A DNA stretch of 64,000 nt from Ustilaginoidea virens (lineage: Eukaryota > Ascomycota > Sordariomycetes > Hypocreales > Clavicipitaceae), in assembly GCF_000687475.1 (NCBI RefSeq), contig NC_057316.1:7192001-7256000 (forward strand), given 5' to 3'. The first letter of the stretch is position 1. Every line of letters starts with the position of its first letter. A program made the position numbers and the translations under genes. Shown piece by piece: positions 11,154 to 22,337 of this stretch. The notes below the pieces were generated by a model. It worked only from the letters and a program-made list of their open reading frames with translations. It was not told the origin of the DNA and did no database searches.

Positions 11154-14100
11154 TCACGAACCCCTGCCCCGCAGCCACTGCCGGATCCTCGCCCCGTCCA
11201 GCTCCTGCCCGTCCACCCACGGCAGCGCCTCCACCGCTACCCACACGTCCGGCACCTCGTCGCCGTGCATCGCCGCTCTCGCGTATCGCTCCACCGCCAC
11301 CGTGTGCTCCTCCGCGATGGCGGCGGCGGCGGCGGCGTCGGCGGCGAGCCCCTCGTCCAGCCTCCGCAGCACCCCCTGCGACGGAAGCCGCGCATCCGCC
11401 AGGCACACCACCGCCACCAGCTGCGTCCGCCCCCCCGATATCTGCGTCACCACCGCCGCGTCGCGCACGCGCTCGCAGCCGAGCAGCACCTCCTCCAGGC
11501 GCTCCAGCTGCACCGTGCGGCCCCGGACCCGGACGCGGTTGCCTCGCCTCCCCGCCACGGCGAGGCTGCCGTCCTCCGGGCTCTGCCGCGCGAGGTACCC
11601 CGTGCGGAGGAAGCGGCGGGGGCCGCTCGCGCCGAACCAGCTCGCCCAGCGGGGCGGCGCGATAAAGCAGCCAGACGACGCCGCCGCCGCCGCCGTCTTG
11701 GCCTCTTCCGCCCAGTAGCCCTGCGCGACGCTCGGGCCCGACACCACCAGCTCGCCCATGCTGCCGATGGGAGCAAGCTCGTGCACGTTGTGCGGGTTCA
11801 CGATCCAGGTCCAGCAGCTGGCGAGCGGCGCGCCCGCACCTCCTCCTCTTCCTCCTCCTGCGTGCCCGGCCTCCCCGCGGGCTGTTGTCTCCGGGGCGGT
11901 GCTTACGAGGCCCGCTTCGCGTACTCCCCAGCCGCGGAAGACCTGTCGGCCGGGGGTCCTCCAGGCGGGCGGTGCTTTGGCCCGGGCTTGGCCGACGCAC
12001 AGGATGGACTGCAGGCTGCTCGGCAGCGTGTCCCCGAGCTGGTGGCTGGAGACGAGTATCGCCCTGCTCGGTTGACACGGCTCAATAACGGTGCGCGACA
12101 GCGACAGGCCCGCCTCTTGGTCGTCCGCGTCTGCGGGGATGCAGATACACCCGCCCGACAGGAGCGTCCCCAGCACCTCGCAGAGACTCCAGCGCGACGC
12201 GTACTCGGCAAGGTGCAGCATGCGGCAACCCCGCTGCCAGTTGAGCGCTTTGGCCTGTGCCCTCAGCGACGAGACGAGGTCGCCGTGTCCGAGCACAACG
12301 CCGCGCGGGTCGCTGCCGTCTGCAAAGAGCACGTAGGCCACGTCTGCGGGGTCCCCTGCGTCGCCGGCTCCCGCGACGGCCGAGACTGCAGCCGACTCGG
12401 CGGAGCCGGCGCTGACGGGCAGCACGCTTGCCGCAATCCCGGCACACCTGGCGTGCTCTGCCGACGAAGTCAGTGCCACTTTCGCCTTGGCCCGAGAGCA
12501 GAGCGCGGCCTTCTCCTCGCGGCCGGCCCCCCTGTCCACCGGGACGCAAACACCACCCGCCTTCAGGATCCCGAGTATGGCCACGACGGCCCACAACGAC
12601 CTCTCGAATACGAGGGCCACCGAGGCACCGCGCGAGACGCCTCTTTCCCGCAGCTGGTGAGCAACGAGCTCGGACAGCTGGTCCAACGTGCGGTAGTCGG
12701 TTCTCGTCCCGTCGCCGCCCCCCTCCACCGCAATGTCGTCGGGCCGCTCTCGCGCGCGAGCACGGAACGCCTCGTCCACGGTTGAATTCGAATCCGCCGT
12801 CTTGTCGGCGGCCTGCCTTGCTGCGCTCCATGCCGAAATGCACCCTCTGTCGTAGGGGCTCAGCAGCTCCAGGCTGCTCAGTTTTGCGCCAGACGGAGCT
12901 TCCACCAAGAGCCGCAGCGTGTGCTCGAACTGGCTCAGCACGTGGTTCAGGCGCGTCTCGGAGATGGCCCCGGGGTCGAACCTGGGGTCAATCGTAAACC
13001 CGTCGTCGCTCACCGCCAAGATCAAGTGTAGGGGGAACAGAGATTCGGAGGTTACCAGGCGCTCGAACGTGACGACGTCTGCATCGTCGGGCGCCGAGGG
13101 TGGGGGGAGCTCAGGCACAATGTTCAGCAGCGACCGGTAGGCTTCTGCCTGCCTGGCCGCAGGACTCAGCGCCCGAATCTTCTTCATGCTCCAGTGCACC
13201 GAGGGGTGTGCTTGGAGCTGTCGCAGGGACAGGGCCCTGTCCCTGACGAGCTGTCCCACCGTCATGTTGCGGTGCAGGTCAACCTGGATGGGGGCTTCGA
13301 CAATGGTTGGTCCGATGGTGTCTCGAAGTCCGTTGGCAGAGGACGACCGGCCGGATAGTATGAATCCGTACACGACGCTTTCGCTCCCAGTGTAGATGCT
13401 CGACGTCAGGGCCCACGCCGCCTCGATGAAGTGCGGTATCTGGGCGCGGACGCCTTCCAGGCCGGCCAAGGATGCAAAGGTCACTCTTCTTACCGCAGCT
13501 CTTCTGACCTGCCCCGAACAGCCTCTGGAGGCGTCCGGCTCGGGAAAGAGAGCAGGGCTGCCTCTGAATCGAGCCCGCCAAAAGTCGGCGGCCACAGCAT
13601 CGTCAAGGGCATGGCAGCGAGCCACAAACTCCTTAAACGCGGGCCGGTCGGGGAGCCGTCCACGATGCGCAGCTGCGACATCCACATTGAACAGGGTGAA
13701 CCACGACCAGTAGTCCATGATGGCGTGGTGTGCCGTGGCGACAAGTCTGTTGCCGATGAATGCTGCGCGGAACAGCGGCTGACCCAGCCATTGCTTGCCG
13801 CCCGCTCTCCTGCTCTGCTGCAGATACTCGTCGACGTCCAGCTGGGTGGACTCCAACTGTCCGTTTCCCGCTGCCACGACCACCTGAAGCATCCTCCCCA
13901 GCTGGCATGCTGCAATCCTCGTGCGCAGTATCGCGAGGCGGGCAATGACGTGTTCGAGAGTCTTCCGCGCCGCCTCAACGCCTGATGCCGAGTCCAGGGA
14001 GACGACAAACTGGTACACGTCCGGTTGCGGCTCCTCCATCATGGACACCTGGAAGGGGGTGCATTCGTATATGTCGTCGATGGCACTGGCTGACGTGCCG

Positions 14101-14171
14101 CAAGCCTCGGCCAGTTCAGCCAGTATGGGCGGCTCAACATCAGCTGGCGACATGATCTTGGACGGTGTCAT
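11154..14171 (-). CDS. Stand-alone NRPS-like protein: condensation domain plus degenerate adenylation domain
   Basis: A single uninterrupted exon encodes 1005 residues. The condensation half (about residues 30-470) starts with the fungal pattern IYECTPFQ and has an intact active site HHAIMD (His148, His149, Asp153). The second half (about 485-1005) has adenylation-domain layout but damaged core motifs. The P-loop-like A3 site reads FADGSDPRGV instead of a Thr/Ser/Gly-rich loop. A8 reads RTGY where RTGD is expected. The A10 catalytic Lys region reads WVDGQELDG with no Lys. A7-like GELVVSG and an RVRVRGRTVQLERLE segment remain. No thiolation, reductase or thioesterase domain is visible. It probably condenses substrates supplied by other enzymes, perhaps the nearby PKS, and cannot be expected to activate an amino acid. 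I chose the start at 14171 because upstream in-frame sequence is Lys/Ser-rich and unlike any C domain. Confidence 0.9.
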   Translation of the reverse strand: MTPSKIMSPADVEPPILAELAEACGTSASAIDDIYECTPFQVSMMEEPQPDVYQFVVSLDSASGVEAARKTLEHVIARLAILRTRIAACQLGRMLQVVVAAGNGQLESTQLDVDEYLQQSRRAGGKQWLGQPLFRAAFIGNRLVATAHHAIMDYWSWFTLFNVDVAAAHRGRLPDRPAFKEFVARCHALDDAVAADFWRARFRGSPALFPEPDASRGCSGQVRRAAVRRVTFASLAGLEGVRAQIPHFIEAAWALTSSIYTGSESVVYGFILSGRSSSANGLRDTIGPTIVEAPIQVDLHRNMTVGQLVRDRALSLRQLQAHPSVHWSMKKIRALSPAARQAEAYRSLLNIVPELPPPSAPDDADVVTFERLVTSESLFPLHLILAVSDDGFTIDPRFDPGAISETRLNHVLSQFEHTLRLLVEAPSGAKLSSLELLSPYDRGCISAWSAARQAADKTADSNSTVDEAFRARARERPDDIAVEGGGDGTRTDYRTLDQLSELVAHQLRERGVSRGASVALVFERSLWAVVAILGILKAGGVCVPVDRGAGREEKAALCSRAKAKVALTSSAEHARCAGIAASVLPVSAGSAESAAVSAVAGAGDAGDPADVAYVLFADGSDPRGVVLGHGDLVSSLRAQAKALNWQRGCRMLHLAEYASRWSLCEVLGTLLSGGCICIPADADDQEAGLSLSRTVIEPCQPSRAILVSSHQLGDTLPSSLQSILCVGQARAKAPPAWRTPGRQVFRGWGVREAGLVSTAPETTARGEAGHAGGGRGGGAGAPLASCWTWIVNPHNVHELAPIGSMGELVVSGPSVAQGYWAEEAKTAAAAASSGCFIAPPRWASWFGASGPRRFLRTGYLARQSPEDGSLAVAGRRGNRVRVRGRTVQLERLEEVLLGCERVRDAAVVTQISGGRTQLVAVVCLADARLPSQGVLRRLDEGLAADAAAAAAIAEEHTVAVERYARAAMHGDEVPDVWVAVEALPWVDGQELDGARIRQWLRGRGS

Positions 14172-15024
14172 GCTGTGGGGGTGGCTGTCTATCTCTCCCG
14201 GTAGGAACAGAGATGGTCTGCCCTGATTTTCTTTTTCTTTTTTTTTCTTACTTTTTTCCCGCCTAGCCCTCGTTTTCTGGGCAAAAATGGGGGAATAGAT
14301 GCGTGTTTGTTTCCAACGTGGCCGGACAGACACGGGCGCTCTTGGCAGACGGTGGAACCATGTTTGCTGTATATTGCCAAGCAGCGCAAGCCAAGCCGGC
14401 GCAACTTGACAGCTGCAGGGGACAGAAAAATCGCAAGGATGCGAAAATGTCCGCGAAAAAAAAGACGAGCACAAAGCCCCATGTGGTGGGCGAGGTTGCT
14501 GCTGACGCGTGGTCTGACCTGCGGAGTCAGCAAGCATATGCCGGTCTGACATGGACAAGCCCGGCTCGGTCGGGCCACAGCCATCTGCACGCAATCTACT
14601 CCGTACGGCTGCAGCAGTGCGTCGATACCCAGGACTGGGGGGGGGGGGGGTGTAGCGAGGCTGTGACGGCTTGCTGCGTCAGACCTGCCGCCCACCCCGA
14701 CCTTGTCCATTCCGCGACGGCTGCGACGGCTGCGCAACGGGGTTCCGGAATAAGCAGCACCGCGTGGCTGCGTGTCAACGTCTGAGACATCATCAGCCCG
14801 GGTACTAGAGAGCCGGGACGGACCCGGTTCTCCTTGCGGTGTTTTTTCCTTCCCCCTCTGATGACTTGGAGACGTGAGCCCTCCCGTACCTGCATCACCC
14901 CTTCCCCCCCAACCTAAGAGATGGTGCCCTTGAACCACAACCACGGCCCTCGCGCAAGTTACTCCTCGCCCATCCCATCTTCAACCGCACGGGGCGCGCT
15001 TCATCGAAAATCTCGACAAGCACA
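14172..15024. promoter_or_regulatory. Shared intergenic region between divergent NRPS-like and ABC transporter genes
   Basis: About 850 bp separates two divergent start codons, so this must hold both promoters and could allow co-regulation. It includes a T/C-rich stretch next to the NRPS-like start, one TACTCCGTAC motif at 14597-14606 and a poly-G run at 14639-14650. No TATA box can be named with confidence. Confidence 0.5.
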
Positions 15025-18000
15025 ATGGACGTCGACGCGACGTTGCCGGAGGGCGCCTCCGTACGGGCCCAAGACACGCCTGGTGAACAGGATGCCGGCA
15101 GGCAAAGGACCGGCTCAGGCTTCACGCCGCTGCTCGTGCGTCTCGTCCGCCGAGCCCTGATATGCCCTTGACTAACAGCTTGCCGCCAGCGCGTCTTTCG
15201 CTACACCGACGCCAGAGGATGGGCTCTCAACGCGGTGGCCCTCGCAGCCATGGTCGGCTCCGGCACGGCCCTGCCGCTCATGGACCTCGTCTTTGGCGGC
15301 TTCGTCAACGTCTTTGATCGCTTCGTCGCCGGCAAGCTCTCGCCGGACACGTTCATGGCAGAGGTGGGCCGTTACACGTAGGTGCAAGGAAACATCCTGG
15401 GAAGTGCCGTCGCCGACGCGCTAACGCCCCCGCCAGCCTGTTCTTCGTCTACATCTTCATCGGCAGGTTCTCCCTGATCTACGCCTGGACGGTAGGGGGT
15501 GCTCCTCCTTCTCTTCTTTGTCCTCTTTCCCTCTTCCGCGTCTAAAAGTTATCCCAGATGCTCGTCAACATGGCCGCCATCCGCACGGTCAAGACCCTCC
15601 GGGTGGACTTTGTGCGTCAGCTGCTCCGCCAAGAGGTCGCCTTCTTCGACACGTCGCTCTCCGTGGCCGGGCAAATCACCACCAACGGCAACGTCATCTA
15701 CCACGGCATCTCCGAGAAGCTCGGCCTCATCGTCCAGTCGCTGTCGATGCTCGTCTCCGCGTTCGCGGTGGCCCTGACGGCGCAGTGGAAGTTGGCGCTG
15801 ATCACCCTGGCCATCATCCCGGCCAACACCATCGTCATACTCGTCTGCGTCTACTTTGACACCAAGTACGAGTACGGCATGCTGGACATATACGGCGTGT
15901 CGGATTCGCTTGCCGAGGAGGCCCTGTCGACCATCCGCACGGCCCACGCCTTCTGGGCGTTTCCGAAACTCGTCGCCCGCTTCGACGAGCTGCTTCGGTC
16001 GGCGAGACGGGTCGGCGACAAGAAGTCGGTCCTGTACGCCGTCTTGTTCCCCGTTGAGTTTTTCACAAACACGGCCGGATACGGCCTGGCGTTTTGGCAG
16101 GGCATGCGCATGTATGCCAGGGGGGAGATTCAACAGCCTGGGACGGTGGTAACGTATGATTATCCGGCGCCCGTGCTTTGCTCTCTTTCTTCTTCCTAAC
16201 TTCCTCCCTCCCTCCCTTCCTTCCTTCCTTTATTCATTTCTTTCTTTTATTATGTCTTTTTTGGCTCCCTCGATAGAATCCCTGCCCCCATGCCCGGCGA
16301 CAGCCTCGGGCTGACGTGGCGTGCAGAGTTATTTTCGCCGCCCTGGTAGCCGCGCAGGCTCTGACGCAGATTGCGCCGCACGTAATGGCCGTGTCCAAAG
16401 CCATGGCCGCCGCGCAAGAGTTGTTCTCCACCATTGACAGAGAGTCCGCCGTGGACTCGCTTTCGCGCCGCGGCGTCGATATCCCAGACTTCCGAGGCAG
16501 CATTCGGCTGCGCGGGGTGTGCTTCTCGTATCCCTCGCGCCCGGACGTTCCCGTGCTGCGGCAACTGGACTTGGACTTTGCGCCCGGCAAGACGACGGCC
16601 ATAGTGGGCGCCAGCGGGTCCGGCAAGAGCACGATATTCGGGCTCCTGGAGCGCTGGTACTCCCGCTCCGCGGGCGAAATCACGCTCGACGGGCACAGGC
16701 TAGAGGACATCAACTTGCGGTGGCTCAGGACCAACATCCGCCTCATCCAGCAGGAGCCCACGCTGTTCAGCGGCACCATATACCAGAACGTCATGGACGG
16801 CCTTTCCGGCTCCGACGCCCGCCTGTCCGAGCAAGAGAAGAGGGCCCGCGTGGCGGAGGCGTGCAGGGCTGCCCTGATACACGACTTCGTGGAGGACCTT
16901 CCGCGCGGCTACGACACGTGGATAGGCGAGAGAGGCGCCTCGCTGTCGGGCGGCCAGAAGCAGCGTCTGGTGATCGCTCGGACCATCATATCCAACCCCC
17001 GGGTGCTGCTGCTCGACGAAGCGACCAGCGCGTTGGACCCCGGCGCCGAGAGAAAGGTGCAGGAAGCGCTGGCCAGCATAGCGAGGGGCCGCACGGTGGT
17101 CACCATCGCCCACAGGCTGTCGACGATCCGGGGGAGCGACAGCATCGTCCTGCTCAAGGGCGGCCAAGTGGCGGAGAGCGGCACGCACGCCGAGCTCGTC
17201 GGCCTCGGGGGCTTCTACGCCAGGCTCGTCCGGGCGCAGGATCTGGGGGAGAAGCATTCCGGGGACGATGGAGATGCTTCTGGCCACGCCGAGGACGCAG
17301 GCGCCGCGGAAAAGGAGCCGAAGCAGGTCCTGGCAGGGAGCAGCGACGAGGTGGCCACGGAGGCTGCTCCCAGGTATGGGCTGCTGCGCGGGCTGTTCCT
17401 CGTCATGAAAGAGCAGAGGGTGCTGTGGCGGCCGGCGTTTGTGATTGTCGCATGCTGCACAACGGGCGGTGAGTCGTCCCCAAGAGAAGAAACACGCAAC
17501 ACTTTGACGTCCGATGGTCAACGTCGCACATGCCACTGACGCTGCCAAAGGCGTCACGTACCCCGCTATGGCGGTGTTGATTTCCAAGTCGCTGGAGGCG
17601 TATAACACGACCGATGTGGCCAAGGCGAATTTCTTTGCCTTGATGTTTTTGGTCCTGTCGGTCGGCAACCTGGTCTTGTACGCCGTTACGGGGTGGCTGT
17701 CAAACGTCATTGCTCAGGTACGCAAGCCCCTTTTTCTTTTCTTTTCTTCCTCCTCTTCTTCTTCTTTCTGTGTTTTTTTTTTTTTTTGCCCGTGTTATTT
17801 CCTTCTTGATGACCTCTCCTAATGCACTTCCCCAGACAGTAATGGAATTCTACCGGGGCGACATCTTCAACAACACCCTCCGACAGGACATGGCCTTTTT
17901 CGACAGACCCGACAATAGCACCGGCGCGCTCGTGTCGAGGCTAGCCTCGGAAGCATCGAGTCTGCAAGAGCTGCTGTCCATCAACCTGGCCCTTGTTCTG

Positions 18001-19368
18001 ATCTGCATGGTGAATCTGCTCTCGAGCTGCGTGCTCGCCATTGCGTACGGATGGAAACTAGGACTGGTCCTAGCCTGCGGGGCGCTGCCCTTTATCGTCG
18101 GATCCGGCTACCTCCGCATCCGCCTCGAATCCAAGTTTGAGCAGGATACTGTGCAGAGGTTCGCGAGCAGCAGCGCCGTTGCGGCCGAGGCGGTCATGGG
18201 CATCCGCACGATTTCCTCGCTCGCCCTTGAGTCGACCGTCGTTGAGCGCTACAGCCAAAGCCTGGGCGACATCGCATACCACGCGGTTGGGAACCTCGGG
18301 TACAAGATGCTTTTCTACGCGCTCAGCCAGTCGGTGTCGATGCTCGCCATGGGTCTCGGCTTCTGGTACGGCGCCAAGCTCGTCTCCACGGGGGAGTACA
18401 CGTCGTCCCGGTTCTACATTGTGTACCTTGCCATTGTGTTTTCCGGGGAAGCAGCAGCAATCATGTTTCAGTACACAACTAGCATCTCCAAGGCAGGTAC
18501 GGCGATCAATTACGTATTTGGGCTACGGCACACCCGCATCCTGTTTGACGACGACGACGATCAAGACGAGGAGCCGGACGCCCCCGCGGAAAAGGTGCTT
18601 GACGAGAAGAAGAGCTCGGGGCTTCGGCTGAGCCTCGACAATGTGCATTTTGCGTATCCGCTACGACGGGAGCAGAGAGTCTTGCGAGGAATCGACATGC
18701 ACGTGCGGCCCGGCAAGATGGTGGCCTTTGTCGGCGCGTCGGGATGTGGCAAGTCAACGCTGGTAGGCTTGCTCGAGCGCTTCTACGACCCGACGAGCGG
18801 AGCGTTGCGGGTGGACGGGCAGGACATCAGGAGGCTGCACCGGCGGAGGTACCGGCGCGAGATGGCGCTGGTCGAGCAGGAGCCGGTCCTGTACCAGGCC
18901 TCCATACGGGACAACATCTCGCTGGGGGTCGAGCAGGGCGACCCGTCCGAGGCTCAGACGATCGAGGCGTGTCGGAGCGCCAACGCGTGGGATTTCATCT
19001 CGTCCCTCCCGGACGGGCTCGAGACGCTGTGCGGGGCCCGGGGATTCGCGCTGTCGGGCGGGCAGCGCCAACGCATCGCGATCGCGAGGGCCCTGGTTAG
19101 AAAGCCGCGCCTGCTGCTGCTTGACGAGGCGACGAGCGCGCTGGACACCGAGTCTGAGAGGGTGGTCAAGGCGGCCCTGGACCGCGCAGCCGAGGGGAGA
19201 ACCACGGTGGCGGTTGCGCACCGGCTGAGCACGATCAGGGACGCGGACGCGATTGTGGTTTTTTTCCGGGGCCGCATCGTCGAGTCGGGAAGTCATGACG
19301 AGCTGCTGCGGAGGAGGGGGGTGTATTACGAGATGGTCCTGGGGCAGTCGCTGGATGGGGGGGGGTGA
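15025..19368 (+). CDS. Full-length ABC transporter, ABCB/MDR type
   Basis: Plasma-membrane-type multidrug or metabolite exporter with TMD1-NBD1-TMD2-NBD2 order. Inferred exons are 15025-15135, 15190-15377, 15437-15491, 15558-16153, 16327-17468, 17551-17717 and 17836-19368, giving 1263 residues, normal for the family. NBD1 (about 375-620) shows Walker A GASGSGKST, signature LSGGQKQR, Walker B LLLDEATSALD and H-loop IAHRLSTI. NBD2 (about 1020-1260) shows GASGCGKST, LSGGQRQR, LLLDEATSALD and AHRLSTI. All ATPase residues look intact, so both sites should be active. An acidic linker with an Asp run (about 988-1000) precedes NBD2. Placement beside the NRPS-like gene, on a shared promoter region, suggests export of the cluster product or self-protection; this is inference. 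Confidence 0.95.
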
Positions 19369-19408
19369 CGGGGCTGACGGGGCTGACGGGGCTGACGGGG
19401 CTGACGGG
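19366..19408 (+). repeat. GGGGCTGAC minisatellite at the ABC transporter stop codon
   Basis: About four to five tandem copies of the 9-mer GGGGCTGAC begin at the transporter's stop codon and run into the 3' region. The unit length is a multiple of three and each unit contains TGA in one frame. Confidence 0.85.
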
Positions 19409-21623
19409 ACCTTCTTTTCTTTTTCTTTTTTTTTCCATGATAGCCGTGGCGGGATCTGGTCGGGCGAGGGAGAGGCGATGGCGGCTGGTGGATGCGTTGG
19501 TTGGCGATGCGCTGCTGTTGTTGTTGCTGTCGAATTTGATAAGTTGAAGTGCGTGCCCGTTGACGCTTGTCAGCTGTGGCGGGTGAGACGCTGCAGCTGC
19601 AGGGAGGCTGCCGCCCATGCCCAATCAGAATAGCACGAGAAACCGGAGAAAAAAGACGGACCAGACGCTGACTGTTGCCGTTGCCGTTGCCGCTGCTGTT
19701 GCCGTTGCCGATGGCTGAATCATCAATAAAGGTCCAGCTGCCGCTGTCGTCGAAACACCTGGCGGCTGGGATTTTGCCACCAGGGGGCGTTGGGGGTTCG
19801 GTGAAGCGGCCTCGCCTTGCCTTGCCTTGCCTTGACGAGCTATCAATCCCGGCGCTTTTTGATCGACGCCTCGCCTCACCTCGCCAGCGGACAGGCAAGC
19901 GGGAGCAGCACGCATCGACAAACACCCGCCCGTGCCAGTGCCAGGGCGGCGCCAGTGACGACCAGCCCAGCCCCGACGGATGGTGGTCTGGTTGGTCCCG
20001 TTAGGTTCAAGAGGGGACTTGGAATCTCGTGTTCCCCTTTTACATCGTCATCGTCCTGCCAGACCCTCGTATCAGCCGCAGCCGGCAAGAGATGCAAGAT
20101 GCCACTCGGGGGCGGGGGGCCTTGGCGATGCGATGCGTTCGCCGCCGCCAACGCCACGCCATGGATCTGGTCTTTGGGCTGGCGTCTCGGCGGCAATTGG
20201 TCCGCGCTGATGCAAGGAATACGACGCGCATGACGACGAGTTGGCGCCGCGGGGGAGGAGAGAGGGGAGGGGACCGGCCTGCCCCTCGTGTTTATCCCAG
20301 CTGACACGCACTTCACTGACAGCCACTTCACTGACAGCTTGCTTGTGGCGGGTGTCTGGTGTCTGGTGTGCCGCAAGGTGCTGTGTGACTGCTGTGACTG
20401 CTGTGTGACGGCTGGTTGTCGTGGCCGTGATGAGCGGGAGCAATCAAATTGATTGAGGCCAGGCCTGGGCCGGCGGCAAGTTTGCCTGGAGCCGCCTGGC
20501 TGCAACGATCGAGGCTGGCCGGGGGGGGGGGGGCTGTGCCCTTATTCACAGGGCCTGGACCGGCCTGGACAGACGGGCCTGGACCTGTCTGGTCTGTCGT
20601 GCTGTCAGTCACCTAGTGCTCTTTGCCACCAGCTCCCTGCCACCAGCCCACCTGCCACCAGTGACGGTGACAGTGAGTGACATTGACAACCTTACTTGCG
20701 CAAGCCAACCCCTACCGACTCCGGAGCCCGGAGCCTACGAGCCCGTGGTCCGCAGCGCGCAGCAGGCAGCACGTACCTGTGGGCAGCGTGTGGCAGAAAC
20801 TGCAATCGGGCCATCTGCGGCAAAGAACAGACCAGACCAGACCAGACCAGACCAGACCATCAAATCTCTGACGGGGCTGCGTACGTAGCATATTGATGCC
20901 GGCACAGACGAGATGGGATGGCCCGATAGGGGCATGGCACCTGGCCCAAGTCGTCGTGGTCCAGCTGGTGGCGCTGGCAGCCCAGGCGCGGAGATGATTG
21001 ATGCCTGGCCGTGGCCGTGGCACCACCGGGGTGCTGCTGCCGTGCTGCTGCCGCTGCCGTGCTGCCGCCGCCGCCTGGGCCATGCCCTGTACTGTGCTGT
21101 ACGTCCCCCTGATAAGATTAGGTCAAGCTCCCCAGGCCGCCCGTCCGTCAGGGATCAACACTCTGGCTCTTGATATTTGATAACCAGCGCTGCTTCTCTC
21201 CTTTGTCGACTTTGGCTCTCCACGCCTGCCACTGCCCGCTGCGCGTCTTTCGTCGTAGCCGAGCCCGTGTGCAAGCTTCAAAGTCTTGCCCGTCGCTTGG
21301 TTTTCTTGCGGGCAGCCCGCCGTTTCGTCGTGAGCAAGCAAGCAAGCAAGCAAGCAAGCCGACCGACCCCGTCATCGCCGCATTCCTCGTGTTGGCCAGC
21401 CATTAACCGCCCGACAACAACAACAACAAACTACCACCGTCGCCTCAAAAAGCGTCACCATTTTCAATCTTTTTTCTTTTTTCTTTTCTTCCTTTCTCTC
21501 TTTCTTTTTTTTTATTTTATTTAATATCTTTTTTTTTTTTTTAAATAAAAACCCCCTTTCCGTTGGTTGGGTGCTTGCCTCGCTCGTCCCTCGGCCATAC
21601 CATACCGCAAGAAGACCGTCACG
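19369..21623. other. Intergenic region rich in short tandem repeats
   Basis: No gene is supported in 2.2 kb. It contains GCCGTT-type repeats (about 19675-19712), a CCTTG run (about 19812-19834), a GTGACTGCT-like stretch (about 20385-20410), a G12 run (20521-20532), AGACC tandem copies (20828-20859), AAGC tandem copies (21333-21360) and T-rich tracts up to the next gene. The pyrimidine-rich end (21470-21545) probably belongs to the promoter of the DUF7707 gene. Confidence 0.5.
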
Positions 21624-22337
21624 ATGCCCTCGCCCCGGTCCGCCGTCTTGGCCGCCGCCGTCTTTGGCGCCGTGGCCAGCGCCGACTACGCCATTGACCC
21701 CTCCAGCGTGTCTCTCGGCACCAGACGTAAGACGAAGCTCACCATCCAGACTTGGGGGACTCGTGTGCTGTGCTGACGGCTGCAGAGAGCTGGTGCGCCC
21801 AGGAGCAAAGCACATGCCCCCTCATCTGCCAGCAGGTGGAACCTCGAACCACGCTGGTCAACACTTGCGATCCTGTTGGTGAACACCGCTGAAATTTTGG
21901 TTTTCCTGCTCCCCCCCCCCCCCCCCCCACCCCCTCTGACCTTCCCGGCTGGCTGGCAGGTGACGCTCACGTTCGGCTGCCTGTGCGGCAACAACCAGCA
22001 GCCCAACGTCTCCGAATACTCCCTCAGCCTGCCGTACTTTATCTGCCAGCAATGGGTCCAGCAATGCCAGAACGCGTGCGACACGAACGCCTGCAAGTCC
22101 GACTGCACGCAGAACCACCCGTGCGGCGCGCAGAACCCCCAGAAGGCCAACGCCACCACCAAGGCGCCTGCCGCGGCCGCGAGCTCGGCCGCCACCAGCG
22201 GCGCCGCCATCTACACGGACGCGCCTGGAGGCGGGAACGACGGCAAGAAGGGCGCGGCGGCTGCGCTGGAGGCGGGACGCACGTACGGACTGGCCGCTGT
22301 CTTGACCGGCCTCTTTGCCGGGTTCGCTCTGCTGTAG
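21624..22337 (+). CDS. GPI-anchored cysteine-rich cell-surface protein (DUF7707 type)
   Basis: Inferred exons are 21624-21726, 21786-21874 and 21960-22337, giving 189 residues. An N-terminal signal peptide (residues 1-20, ending AVASA) leads into a compact Cys-rich domain with strings QSWCAQEQSTCPLICQQ, CDPVTLTFGCLCG and NVSEYSLSLPYFICQQW, and a CGAQNP ending. This matches what I know of the fungal DUF7707 wall-protein family. A Thr/Ala/Ser linker and a hydrophobic C-terminus (AVLTGLFAGFALL) preceded by small residues indicate a GPI anchor. It should be secreted and attached to the membrane or wall; the biochemical role is unknown. Intron 2 contains a long poly-C run and its GTTGGT donor is weaker than usual, but phase and the family pattern support it. 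Confidence 0.85.

Noticed and set aside
11058..12785. Long plus-strand open frame of 575 codons
   Set aside because: It is antisense to the NRPS-like gene, Arg/Pro/His-rich, and has no family features. It is a by-product of GC-rich codon use.
1..14171. A single PKS-NRPS hybrid gene
   Set aside because: The PKS starts at 4810 and the NRPS-like gene is a separate unit further upstream, with two other genes between them.
14172..14594. N-terminal extension of the NRPS-like protein
   Set aside because: The frame is open but translates to Lys/Ser/Arg-rich sequence over T-rich leader DNA. The C domain starts normally after the ATG at 14171.
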